A stretch of 64,000 bases of DNA, taken from positions 843,001 through 907,000 of the forward strand of contig JAOTOL010001474.1 of the NCBI GenBank assembly GCA_034440575.1, given 5' to 3'. This DNA is from Imbricaverruca yamaguchii (Eukaryota > Arthropoda > Thecostraca > Neoverrucidae). The notes beneath the pieces are model-generated. The model made no database searches, was not told where the DNA came from, and saw only the letters and a list, made by a program, of their open reading frames with translations. Made by a program: the position numbers and the translations under genes. Within the stretch, counting starts at the first letter, position 1; each line of letters opens with the position of its first letter. Of this stretch, positions 37,245 through 48,199 are shown piece by piece.

Positions 37245-37640
37245 CATCAGTTAAGAATAAAGAGTTGTTTAGTTCCATCCTTTGCTTAAGACGGCTCCTA
37301 TGGTTGTCAATCTCTGGAATAGCTCCACTCAGTCCCTGAGCCGAAGCTGCTTGTTCAGATCTGGTTTGGTGACTCGTATTAAGAGAATTTCAGCGACAGG
37401 CTCCCTTGGACTGTGGGCAATGATGTAACACATTTTTATATTATCGATGCGATCTGGTCCAGCCAGTTTTCTCCGGTGTTCCTGCAGCATGTGCAGTTGT
37501 GGTACACCGGCATGTAAGTGCATGGCTAAGCGGCGGTGCACGAAGGTGGTGATCGTGTTACTGGACACACCAGTATTACAAAGTCGGAATCTTAGCTAGG
37601 GCAGTTATGACACCCTGATACTGATATATGCATATAATAC

Positions 37641-37956
<316 letters not shown>

Positions 37957-37959
<3 letters not shown>

Positions 37960-38966
37960 CTTGATTGCCGAGTATGAGACAAACCTATTTAATCATCTTC
38001 TACACGTTGAAGTACTTTTGTTCGGAACGGAAAGTAGACGCGCGCCCTTACCAGCGTTGTTGGTGGTGACGCCCTGGGCAGTTGCTATCGAACTCGCGCA
38101 GCCAGCGTGCCCAACGTCCCCAGTAATAAATAATGGACCAATCAAAACTGGCACAGCGGTTAGACAGGTGAACGAAGGGCGTTCGGATCAAACACTTCCA
38201 TAGCTCCTGAATTATCTACGCCAATCGCGACCAATGCGATTGAAGGATTAGCAGCGCCTAATGGCCCATTTCAGTGTGATTGCGTGGGATTATGGAGCTC
38301 TGCCCCCAGGGACTTCCGACGCGATCATTGCGGGGTGTCAATCCGTGCAGCCCATTGTCTACCTACCCCACCCCTCGCATGATAGAAAAGCAAGCGCTTT
38401 GGAGCGAAGAGGGTGGAGGGGAGGGGGGGGGCAGTTTGATTTGAGAGTAGCTGAGATACAATGATGAATCCAGATGCTTGAGTAGCTAAGCCCGCCGGAA
38501 AAAAAATATGTGCACATGCCGTAGGCTTTTCGGCGGATGCGATACACACTCGTCATGCCGCTGTGTCGTATCGATGGCGTGCACCCAGCAAACATCACAC
38601 GCAACGGGACCGTGCCACATCTCCCACCCGTACCGGCCGAGAGCTGACATGCTTCGTCTTTTAGCGGTCCAGCCCCACCCGAGACGTGCCCAATCACTGC
38701 AAGATGCACTTGGTGCCGGATGAAAAGTCCCGGATACCGCACATGCACGACGGTATGTATTTGGTAGAAAGAAAAGAAGGTTTTTACGTCAAGTTTTGCA
38801 TGGAACACCGCAGGGTTAATCTTAAATATCACGAAAATTGAGGACGCTTCCTGCAGATCTCCACCGTGGGAACGCGCAATTTGTCATCCTAGGAGCACGA
38901 CCTCTAACTCAGAACAGTTGAAAAATGGTCCCGGATTTTCCTGCCATCCACGCATTTCTTGGTATT
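37957..38966. other. No gene recognised
   Basis: Short ORFs on both strands and no conserved motif. Confidence 0.4.
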
Positions 38967-38980
38967 ACTAGTCCCAATAA

Positions 38981-39152
38981 GGGGTGATGATGGCCGCGTG
39001 GTTAAGGTGTTGGGCTCTGGGTACCAAAGGCCCCAGGTTCGACACTAGCGCCGCTCGGGACATTTGCCGATCCCGCGGCCCACCGGCGAAACGGTGTGGG
39101 CGGCACCATTAGCCGTGCATGTGGATAAAGTGTGTCGTGAATCATTCAATAG
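38981..39152 (+). mobile_element. tRNA-Leu/Ser-like SINE, family 2 (copy B), with target-site duplication
   Basis: Head GATGATGGCCGCGTGGTTAA, B box AGGTTCGACACTAG, body CGCGGCCCACCGGCGAAACG and GTGTGGGCGGCACCATTAGC, tail AAAGTGTGTCGTGAATCATT. The direct repeats ACTAGTCCCAATAA (38967-38980) and ACTAGTCCTAATAA (39153-39166) flank it exactly and match at 13 of 14 bases. It is the same family as 20322-20498, in opposite orientation. Confidence 0.9.
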
Positions 39153-39774
39153 ACTAGTCCTAATAATAACAAGAAGTGAGTGGATGGGAGGGAAATCCGG
39201 GACCATTTTTCATCAAAATCTTTCATTTGACTTCTGAATCAAATGGAAGATTATCACGGTTCGCCTCCGTCCGAAATGTTTTCTTCTCTCGTTTTGTGCT
39301 GCTTTGATGGCATCGAGTCCTTGGCGGCGTGCTGGATCACGCATGAGTGAAGTTTTAGTGGTGTTTGAGCAACAAGTGGTGCTTGAGCACCATGTAAGAG
39401 TGGCTGAGTACCATCTCGCTTTTATAGCTTCAGCATAAGTGTCTATGGGGATGTGGGGAAGAACGCCACCGATAAACCACACGGCCGCGCAAAAATATCA
39501 CTTGAAGTTCTCGGAAAACCTCGGAAGACCTCGGAAAGCCTACGTGGTGAGAACAGGAGCGCTAAAGGAGAGGGGAAGGGGAGACGTGACCCCCCAAATG
39601 TCGAAAAGTTAAACATTACTCCTTGGGCGTTGCATGGAAAGAATGGACCCAAAACGGGATGTGCGACCCTATCCGAAATCCGTGGCGGAATCGAGGGCCG
39701 AATGTACGTTGCATTATACAGCCTCAGCTCTCCAGTTACAACTATTGGACCCACGATTCGATACATTCCATGGA

Positions 39775-40190
39775 AGTGCTGTTTACAAAACCACCAACGC
39801 CGTAGCCCGTCGTGCAATAAGACGTGACATTCGGGATGACCTGACCCGCCGGGTGGAGGAAGTGCCATCGAATAAAGCCTTCCAGGAACCGAGAACCGTC
39901 ATCGGATCGAAACTCGGTGCTGCCGCGTCACTGGAGAACATTGCAGCGGATCAGCTGAACAAATATTTCGTTTCATTCGGACTGTCAACGAGAGACGCTG
40001 TTCTGTTGAACTTACAACGTTCGGAGCGGCCTCTCCTCAACGCCTGTCTTCCGCGTGTGAATAGCGGAGCATTGAACCTCGTTCCCGTTACACTTGACCA
40101 GCTCCGTGCGACATTGTTTAGCATGCACAGCGAATTGTCGCGTGTCGATGGCGACATACCTGTGCATGGCCTCGAAATTTGTTTTCCGGT
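39775..40190 (+). pseudogene. LINE ORF2 fragment (region between endonuclease and RT)
   Basis: An open + frame reads ENIAADQLNKYFVSFG, later LNLVPVTLDQLRATLFSMHS and VDGDIPVHGLEICFP. This matches the linker of LINE ORF2 proteins, where ADxxNxxFxxVG is followed by F.pVT...V...l..M...ka.GvDGIP.r.LK.c. Sequence homologous to LINE seems to end near 40190, before the RT palm; the ORF itself runs on to 40257. Both ends are truncated, so it is a relic, although without stops over about 410 bp. It differs from the element at 1-2174. Confidence 0.6.
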
Positions 40191-40348
40191 AAAAACAATA
40201 GTATGCTACAATGAGCATACTATTGGTCATGAGCTCCAGCGTATGCGCACCGATTAATAAAAATAAACATTCTGCTCGGATCGTTTCAACGGTCGGTTGA
40301 GGCGCAAATGCGTGGAAATTTTCATGATAAAGTCGTGTTATGTATAAG

Positions 40349-40465
40349 TTAACATTGGGATTGTTATAGCTTTTTTAAGCTGTGATTAACAAGGGCAAGT
40401 AATAGCCACTCGTACAAATGTATTGTGCCTGCTTCTGTACTACAACGCAATACAGTGCGATTATC
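40349..40465 (+). repeat. Dispersed repeat, unknown family (copy 1)
   Basis: TAACATTGGGATTGTT, GCTTTTT, GAYTRACAAGGGYAAGYAAT and AGCCACT occur here and in the same order at 55589-55705. No coding capacity. Confidence 0.6.
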
Positions 40466-40599
40466 TGTTCCATCATGCAAGTTCGCGATATACGAACTTA
40501 GACGATTAGCGCTCTGAGTGCAAATTAGTGTGCTGCATGCCAGCCATATCGACACCGATTGTGTTTGAGTTCCACGTAGCCGGCAAGAGTCACTGGGTG

Positions 40600-41045
40600 T
40601 CACGTGACATCACTGGCGCCTTTGCCGGCCACTGCTGGCGCCTCCAGCCGCACCATCGGCCGACGTTCCCGCCATTTGACGCGCACGGCTCCGCGCGGCG
40701 CTGACGGCGCGTGGGCGCCAGCCGGGAAGCGACGAGCTTCATTGGCAGCCCACCCGGCCGGCCACCCACGGCGGGGGTGAAAAGGGCGCGCGCCGACGCG
40801 CCGCACCGTTACCGCACGGTGGTGGCCGCGGGCGGCGCGGTAACCCGCGGCTGGGTACCGCACGGCGTCGGCTCGCGCCGAACCGCTATCTCGGCCCGTA
40901 CCGCGGCCGGGCTGAGCCACCACAGACACACTATCGCGCCGAGGCCGGTCGTTCACCCCGCCCGGTGACGTCACGGCGCTCGGGACCCGTAGTGCGTGGA
41001 GTGCCCGTCGCGTGGCGCCACTTGGCGCGATGCGAGGGTGATGCT
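40600..41045. promoter_or_regulatory. CpG-rich, promoter-like block
   Basis: A sharp rise in G+C and CpG between AT-rich flanks. TTCCCGCC at 40666 fits an E2F-type site, and inverted CCAAT-like ATTGG occurs near 40741. No recognisable coding exon follows on either strand, so a promoter role is inference. The minus-strand ORF here (40600-40974) looks like composition only. Confidence 0.3.
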
Positions 41046-41128
41046 CTCAACGGAGAGAGGGAGAAGTGGTAGTTTGCGTTATTCAACATAGAGGCCAGGG
41101 ACGTCGTCCGGGCTGCTGGACCTCTGCG

Positions 41129-42251
41129 TCGGGTTTCAAACTTTTAAAAGGATGAGCGATGTGAATTATAGACATGATTAGTCGGCTTAACGCTCGCTCC
41201 TCGGGAATTTTTTTTTCTCGCTTTCGTCCTATAGAGAGGAGGACCCAGAATCTTCCCGGTAAGTCGAGAGCCAAAAATGAGTTCACTGAACGGGAAACAG
41301 GCGTATTATGCAGATAGTCCAAAAATACAGGTCGGAGAACGTCGATGAAATTTAATTACTGTGACAGCGGTTCCTGAGTGATGAGTACGGGTTATAGTCG
41401 CCAGAAGTGGTTCTTTCAACTACACGCAGCGAAATACGGTGCGATATACGATATAGTACGGTATACGATATAATGTTTCGCGTTTCAGCTTGTACATCCC
41501 AGCAAGACGCTACTCGGTATTTTGTGAAAGGCCGCTTCGAAGTGTCGAGTGAGGATTCCGCTATTTATTCAGTAAGGAATTAAAGGATCAAAACGTGCTG
41601 ATATACGTCGGAATGTACGGGTCAAACGAGGCTAGAACAAGTGATAGGTATCGGTAATATATCTGCTACGTTGTTTCTACTATATAAAACACTAGACTAG
41701 CTTTAGTTAAGATAATCGTAAGTGGATGACACGTACACCTCTTCAGTAGGGCAGTGCTAAAATACTGTTGTTGTTTTTTTCATGAGATGTGAGCTGTCGA
41801 ATCGTGTACAGTAGGATATCTAACTTTTCCACCAAAGCATGCCACTTAAGATATTGTTTCTGAAGTTCAATGTTGAACCAATGGCATACTTATACATGTA
41901 TGTCTTTCGTTTTTGTAGACATCTATTATAACGAAGGCATGTTTTAATTATAATAATAACAATTACCGTACCATCAGCAAATGATATTGTATAGCAGGTT
42001 ACATAACATTTTAGGTCTGTTATATAATAACGTAGCAGTTATGCATTTCGTAGCACCGGAAATTGTGTTACGAGATGCTTATGCAATCTGTATTGGGGAG
42101 CATAAACATAATACATGTACACGAGAAAAAGAAAAAACATTTTAGAAACGAGGCATATAGACGTCGCAGACTCGCGGCAAGAGGCACGATATCGATAGTT
42201 CCTTGGGAAGGATCTCGGGTATCAAACTTTTAAAAGGATGAGCGACGCGAA
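41129..42251. repeat. AT-rich segment flanked by 37-bp direct repeats
   Basis: TCGGGTTTCAAACTTTTAAA continuing AGGATGAGCGATGTGAA (41129-41165) recurs at 42215-42251 with three substitutions. The roughly 1.05 kb between them is clearly AT-richer than the surroundings and holds no long ORF. It could be a small inserted element or a local duplication. Confidence 0.5.
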
Positions 42252-42780
42252 GGATGCGATTACGTGTTCAGAAAGCGATAAATTCTACCCTATTTAACGA
42301 ATTATTTGTCGCTGCGCAAAGACCATATGTGGTGTTTCAAGAGTTGTGCAATGGCTATGTTGTGATTGCTAAGAATAGCGGTGCAGACCATCTAATAAAT
42401 ATTGCAAGATATCATCGAAATGATTACGAAAACATAGGGGTGTGCCATATTCAAAGGTCAAATAGGGTGAAGCCAGCACTGAGTGAGCCAAGCAACCAAC
42501 GAGTGCCCGCTATTTGTAAAAATGTTGCTGTAGAACGATGTCAGCTCGGTGTTATTTCCAGCGGTGCCCTAGCATGACCTAGTATGCATTGGCGTTTTCT
42601 CGCATGACACTTTTACCTCAAGTAATCCATGTCACCTCGTCAATTGCCTTATACTGAAGCCGTTATTTTGCATCGACGACAAAATTAGTTGTTTCTGGGC
42701 CTGGACAATTTGGAAGACATTACGTGCTGGGCCACTGTTTGTTTCTCTTTTGCAGTGTTTGACTTGGTTTTGTCCATGTC
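42252..42780. other. No gene recognised
   Basis: A 107-codon ORF at 42254-42577 has no recognisable motif. Confidence 0.35.
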
Positions 42781-43160
42781 CGCTATCTGTCGGTTTATGT
42801 CTGGGGATGTTCCGTGCTCAGCCATCTGTCGGTTTGGGTCTCGGGATGCTCTGTGCTCAGCCATCTGTCGGTTTGAGTCTCGGGATGTTCCGTGCTCAGC
42901 CATCTCTCGGTTTAAGTCTCGAGATGTTCCGTGCTCAGCCATCTGCCGGTTTAAGTCTCCGGATGTTCCGTGCTCAGCCATCTGTCGGTTTAAGTCTCGA
43001 GATGTTCCGTGCTCAGCCATCTGTCGGTTTAAGTCTCGGGATGTTCCGTGCTCAGCCATCTGTCGGTTTAAGTCTCGAGATGTTCCGTGCTCAGCCATCT
43101 GTCGGTTTGAGTCTCGGGATGTTCCGTGCTCAGCTATCTGTCGGTTTCAGTTTTGGGATG
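42781..43160. repeat. 39-bp minisatellite, about nine to ten copies
   Basis: The unit is GTGCTCAGCCATCTGTCGGT followed by TTRAGTCTCGRGATGTTCC. It is open in frames on both strands; on the minus strand a 137-codon ORF repeats MAEHGTSRDLNRQ and then runs into a non-repeat tail of about 30 codons. Confidence 0.93.
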
Positions 43161-43504
43161 CTTCGTTTTTCAGTTTGGTGGTGGACCTTCGTCGTAAGAA
43201 AAAAAACAGACGAAAATAGAGCGGAAAGTGATGTGACCTATCTTAATTTCCACCCCACTTTTCTGCACCTCAAGGAATATTGAGGCCAGATGGGTAAAAT
43301 AATAGAGAAGTCGGATGGGTAGAAAAGGGCAGTCTTCCCTACCTATGGATGGGCATGAGTATTGCAATAAGAAGTTCACATCTATCTTCAATAGTCGGGC
43401 TACGACTGCCGTCTCTCGTCAGGAGGCACAACATGTCTGGAGTCGTCTGAAAACGAGGAGTACGTGTCTTTTCGTACGCCCGAGCGATTTAGACATCTGT
43501 CGTT

Positions 43505-43995
43505 AGTCGTCAGTGGTCTCGACACTATTGACATCTCTCGCGGGTTGTCTGGACACTGCTGACATTCCTGCCAGTGGTCTGGACACTGTTGACATCTCTC
43601 GCCAGTGGTCTGGACACTCTTGACATCTCTTGTCAGTGGTCTGGACACTGTTGACATCTCTCGCCAGTGGTCTGGACACTCTTGACATCTCTTGTCAGTG
43701 GTCTGGACACTGTTGACATCTCTTGCCAGTGGTCTGGACACTGTTGACATCTCTTGCCAGTGGTCTGGACACTGTTGACATCTTTTGCCAGTGGTCTGGG
43801 CACTGTTGACATCTCTTGCCAGTGGTCTGTGCGCTGCTGACATCTCTCGCCAGTGGTCTGGACACTCTTGACATCTCTTGTCAGTGGTCTGGACACTGTT
43901 GACATCTCTTGCCAGTGGTCTGTGCGCTGTTGACGTCTCTTGCCAGTGGTCTGTGCGCTGTTGACATCTCTTGCCAGTGGTCTGTGCACGATCGG
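43505..43995. repeat. 31-bp minisatellite, about 15 copies
   Basis: Unit CAGTGGTCTGGACACTGTTG plus ACATCTCTTGC, spacing measured as 31 bp (43696 to 43727). Since 31 is not divisible by three, each ORF cycles through three peptide phases. It lies 345 bp from the 39-bp array. Confidence 0.94.
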
Positions 43996-45270
43996 CCGGC
44001 GGCGGAACACGTCCACGTCCCAGCGGTTGACCTGTCGCCTGCCCGCAATAGGGAACGTCACCGCGAACCACGGCTGCCTCGGGCGATGACGAAACCGTGT
44101 GCACACGCAAATGCGCGCCGGCTTCATCATCCCAGCCGGCAGGTCGTGGGGTCTGATGAATTCCTGGGAGTTATCAGTGCACGGTAGTTTTATGACGGTA
44201 GTTGTATCAGACACTATAAGCCTCAGGTGGAATGCTCGTTTCGTTGGTTTGTATTTAAGGTACGCAAGGGGTGGTTATATGCATCACCACCCAACCATGC
44301 AGGTGTGGGTGGATATGTCCATACATGCAAGCATGGATTTGCGTGCCATTTCAATGCATTTCGATGTACGTTAACTGGGTCTGCCCGTCTCGTACTTCGT
44401 CCCCGTACGTACCCATGCAGTGGCGGACCAAAGGGTCTAAAAGCCACATCATGTCATACTGAGCTATAAGCTGTATTATAAAGGGGTTAAGCGCGTCAGC
44501 AGCGCAGGGTTGAAGAATTAAATTTCTAACGATAGCTGATCGCAATAAGCGTTCAACGGAGATTGTATGAGTACGCGGATGGGACATGGCTACAGATATG
44601 TGTTTTTGTCTTTGCTTTTATATACTTGTGGAGACTTCTGAAGAGCCGCGACGATCTGTAGTCAAATTCCGACGGTCTATAGTCAAAAATGCCACCCCAC
44701 TGTTAGCAGCATTAAATCATGTCTGCAGCAAGGAATGATGGGAGGATTCGTCTAGCGTGCGCTCTCGTGGTGTCTGTCGGTTGACGGAGTCGTCATGCTG
44801 CATGATGACAAGTGCGCATCGGGCGGTAATCCGCTGCTTCGGGAAATTTCCATGACTGAAATTATTCTCCTTTATACGAGTGTGTGTGAATATGCGCCGC
44901 AAGCCGTAGTTGTTCTGTGAGCTTGCTGACCAAGACCGATGGGTTCGTGTCGGCCCCTTGGCCGTCGCTGTGGGTGTGGGGAACGATATATCGGCGGGAA
45001 CCTCTTGCTGGCAACACAACTCTTCACTCGATATTCTGATCCCCAATGAGAAAATCGTGCAGTGCTGCCCCTGCCTACACAGAGTTTGCACACAGGTGCC
45101 GATACAGATGGAGCTTTTTCTAAACGAAAGGACTTGCGAAAACGTTTATATTGCACTTACACCGAGGTATTTGATGTAAAGCACACACGTGTGATAGCTA
45201 GGTGGAGAGCGAGGCTTACAATCAGGCGCATCGCAGTGCGATGTACGGCTGAACACCCTGCCCCCAGAGA
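43996..45270. other. No gene recognised
   Basis: Short ORFs only, none with a recognisable domain. Confidence 0.35.
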
Positions 45271-45277
45271 CAGGCTC

Positions 45278-45319
45278 CACTGTCAGCTGACTTAAGGGTC
45301 GAGAGCCCAGCTGACAGTG
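45278..45319. repeat. Perfect 12-bp inverted repeat (hairpin)
   Basis: CACTGTCAGCTG at 45278-45289 and CAGCTGACAGTG at 45308-45319 are exact reverse complements with an 18-base loop. It lies just upstream of the 38-bp array. Confidence 0.8.
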
Positions 45320-45464
45320 CCCAGTGGTACTGACGCCGACGTCTGTCTCGTCAGCACGTGCGTCTGCTGTTATTTCACGACATCCCACCGTGATGCCGGC
45401 CGGAGGTGATGCGTCTGACGGTGCTCTGGCCACGGTGTTACGCAGGTCCACCGCTCCGGTGACG

Positions 45465-45785
45465 TGTGCTGACGTGTGACGTCAGACGGTGCTCCGGTGG
45501 CGTGTGCTGACGTGTGACGTCAGACGGTGCTCCGGTGAGGTGTGCTGACGTGTGACGTCAGACGGTGTTCCGGTGACGTGTGACGTCAGACGGTGCTCCG
45601 GTGAGGTGTACTGACGTGTGACGTCAGACGGTGCTCCGGTGAGGTGTGCTGAGGTGTGACGTCAGACGGTGCTCCGGTGACAAGTGCTGACGTGTGACGT
45701 CAGACGGCGCTCCAGTGAGGTGTGCTGACGTGTGACGTCAGACGGTGTTCCGGTGACGTGTGGTGACATGTGACGTCAAAAGACG
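45465..45785. repeat. 38-bp minisatellite with nine perfect TGACGTCA octamers
   Basis: The unit is GACGGTGCTCCGGTGAGGTG followed by TGCTGACGTGTGACGTCA (spacing 38 bp, with shorter variants). TGACGTCA, the consensus cAMP response element, is intact nine times from 45477 to 45778, although other positions in the unit vary. Confidence 0.95.
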
Positions 45786-45931
45786 AGCGACCGCTGCCAA
45801 CTCTCGCGCGCGCTTCTCTGGGGACGTGAAGAGCCCTCCTCGTGCATGCTGAGCCACGTTGCTGCAAATCACGCCTGAGTGTAATGTCAAATCTCGCGGG
45901 AATGGTATATTGATGACGGCTTATGTTGCAG

Positions 45932-45997
45932 GTAAGGCCAACTACACAGTGTCGGGCCAGATGCGAGCGGCTCGCTCCTACGTTGGCAAGTGCGTGG
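45932..45997 (+). CDS. Candidate short coding exon, product unrecognised
   Basis: A 66-bp segment between TATGTTGCAG (ending 45931) and the donor TGCGTGG|GTGAGT. After one upstream base the frame reads KANYTVSGQMRAARSYVGKC then V, leaving one base. GQMRAARSYVG faintly resembles a kelch-blade segment, but that is not enough for a call. The entry phase matches the exit phase of the candidates at 15900-15964 and 26477-26545. Confidence 0.3.
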
Positions 45998-47300
45998 GTG
46001 AGTGTCGTCTGTGAGGAGCATGCTCATTCGTCTACTAATTATGTGTCCATTCTTTATCGGGCTTATTACGTTTGGGGAGGGTCGACTAAGGCGGCTGTCT
46101 GACCAGGTGGACCCTCAGCTGGTGGGTACATCGGGTTGTGGTTGTAGGCAGACAGAAGTTAATCTTCAGATTTGATAGAGTATATCAGTAGATCAAAACA
46201 ATATAACAGAACATTTGCTGTCAAGCATACACATTTACTGTCATTTAGCACAAAAGTCGGAATTGCCACCTTTCGTCATGTTGCTCAGAGGTATGTATGC
46301 TTACTGGGTATGGCGGTGCAATTCATGAAATATATTTGTGGCAACATCATTGGGTGCTGAAGAAAATACACATGCTTTTCCAACACTGACACCAGGCGTG
46401 AAGTCTGTCCTGCTATAGCCACAGACAACGTCAAACATGGTGGACACGTTGGGCATGGTGGACACATTGAGCATGACTGAACATGGCCTAAATCCGTGTG
46501 TCTAATCCGCGCAAATAAGTAAGTTTGACAGCGTAATGCGGCGATGACGGCATTTTCCAAGGGAGCGTCTTGACCACTGTCACGTTCTAAAAGAAAGCAA
46601 TACCGCACTGTTCTGCCACAACCACAAATGTGTGGATAACGTTGGCACCTGGCCAGCGTAATCCCTACCCCCTGATGATCGCAGCACAGAGGCGAGGCTG
46701 CTATTAAGGAATACAAGGCCTCTCAGCCGAGTAAAAGAAATGCAAGGCTGAACGTGTGCATGACTGACTGTCCAGTGGCCATGCATTCGCTCTTGCCATC
46801 TCCAATCTGTGGTTTACGAACTGGTCGCAACCCGTTACCTTGAGTATGTCAAGTAAGTTGAGGAGGGGAGCCTCTTTCGGGCTCTGCAGAAGTGTTCCCG
46901 AACGTTTCAAACGCTCTCACCCCACCCCGCACAAAACTATCCCTGACATTACGGTACAATGGTGCCGTATCAAACATTTAGCTCACGAGTGATGCCTTCT
47001 ACAATGTTTGGATGCACTTCTTCCAGGAACGGATCCAGCAATTTTCATGGGAAGGGGAATATTTCCTTGAAAGGGTGTCTTCGGCGGACAAATTCGTTGA
47101 GTTCAGCGGGGAAGGGGTTGAGCAGAGGATGAGCCCATCCTCTGCTCCACCCAAGCACGATTAAATGTACGCCGCCTCTGGCAAAATTGTAGGTATTCTG
47201 GAGCACAAACAGTTCCAGTCTGAGAGCCGGCCAACTCAAACATATCCATCCGACTTTCCTCTTCATACCAGCTCGTAATAAACCGTACGGAAGTCCTTGC
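45998..47300. other. No gene recognised
   Basis: A short direct duplication, CATGGTGGACACRTTGRGCA, lies near 46435-46475. Nothing else stands out. Confidence 0.4.
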
Positions 47301-47379
47301 GCGTAAATTGTAAGTTATTCAGCCAGAAGGACATGCGGCGAAGACTTCCTGGGTGGCGCTCTTACTCAGAGGTCATGAA

Positions 47380-48090
47380 CCAGCAGCGGCGGCTATTGAC
47401 AGCGGCAGTCCGCAGGAGCAGCGGTTATTGGCCTCGTCAGCTGACGGCTGTGACGGCACCTGCGGTACAACCTGCTGGTGGTGGTTTCAGACTTTTTTCC
47501 TTCCGGGGACCGGTCTCCGGCGAGGAAGGTGAGGTGAGCGGGAGGGGGGGGGGGATTAGCAGTCGGTGCGTCACCTGCCATCACCAATGCAAGACGGCGA
47601 GTATGCGAGTGTCTGGGCGCGGCGCTTCGCTTGACAGGCACGTCCGGGGCAGTTGCCGACGCTTCGAAGCTCGGGACAACATCGCCTCAGGGCGTACCGT
47701 CCCAACGCTGCGGGTCAAAGGCCACGCTGGCCGATTCGACTGCGTCACCGGGGGCACCTGCGGGTCAGCGAGGCCGCGCCCGCCGGCCCGGCCGGCGGGT
47801 CGGTCAGAGGTCAACGATTCGCCGGCTACGGACGCGTCGGCGCGGCCCGCCGGCCGCCCCAGGAACTGCAGGACGGCTGGAGGCTCGCCCCGGCCGCCGG
47901 TCAGTGAACTCCCTCGGTCGTGCCGCCCCCCCCCCACCACCATCCACCCGCCACCCGCGGGGCGGAGGGGAGGGGCGTGGCGTCGAGCTACCGTGGATGG
48001 CGTGGCCGGCAGGCGTGCGGCTACGTTTCCGGCCCGCAGGGCGGTGCATTCGATCGTCGACAGTTGGATCCGTGCGGCCTCGTGAACACT
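47380..48090. promoter_or_regulatory. CpG-rich block with overlapping ORFs, possible exon or promoter
   Basis: G+C- and CpG-rich sequence, open in several frames (a 262-codon ORF spans 47297-48085). One frame reads YGRVGAARRPPQELQDGWRL then APAAG directly before a donor-like GTCAGT at 47900. No recognised domain. It could be a CpG-island promoter or contain a small exon. Confidence 0.25.
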
Positions 48091-48199
48091 GCCAGATGTG
48101 CCTCCGTCGTCTGGAAACAGTCGACAGTGTCATAGGTCGACGGCATGAAAACAAGGCTACACACGTGCGCACGATTTGTGTAAACAGTCACTTCTGTGT

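Noticed and set aside
38981..39055. Possible tRNA-Leu gene
   Set aside because: It is the head of a SINE with flanking target-site duplications and a second copy at 20.3 kb.
42781..43995. CRISPR-like array
   Set aside because: Repeats are directly adjacent with no unique spacers and the DNA is eukaryotic.
44000..44070. Possible cyclic-nucleotide phosphodiesterase exon (VNRWDVDVFR on the minus strand)
   Set aside because: Only a W-x-x-DVF string fits; no following PDE motif, no good donor, and it runs straight into the minisatellite.
43400..44214. Minus-strand ORFs of 236 and 193 codons repeating QTTDKRCQECPDHW-type peptides
   Set aside because: They are translations of the 31-bp minisatellite in rotating frames.
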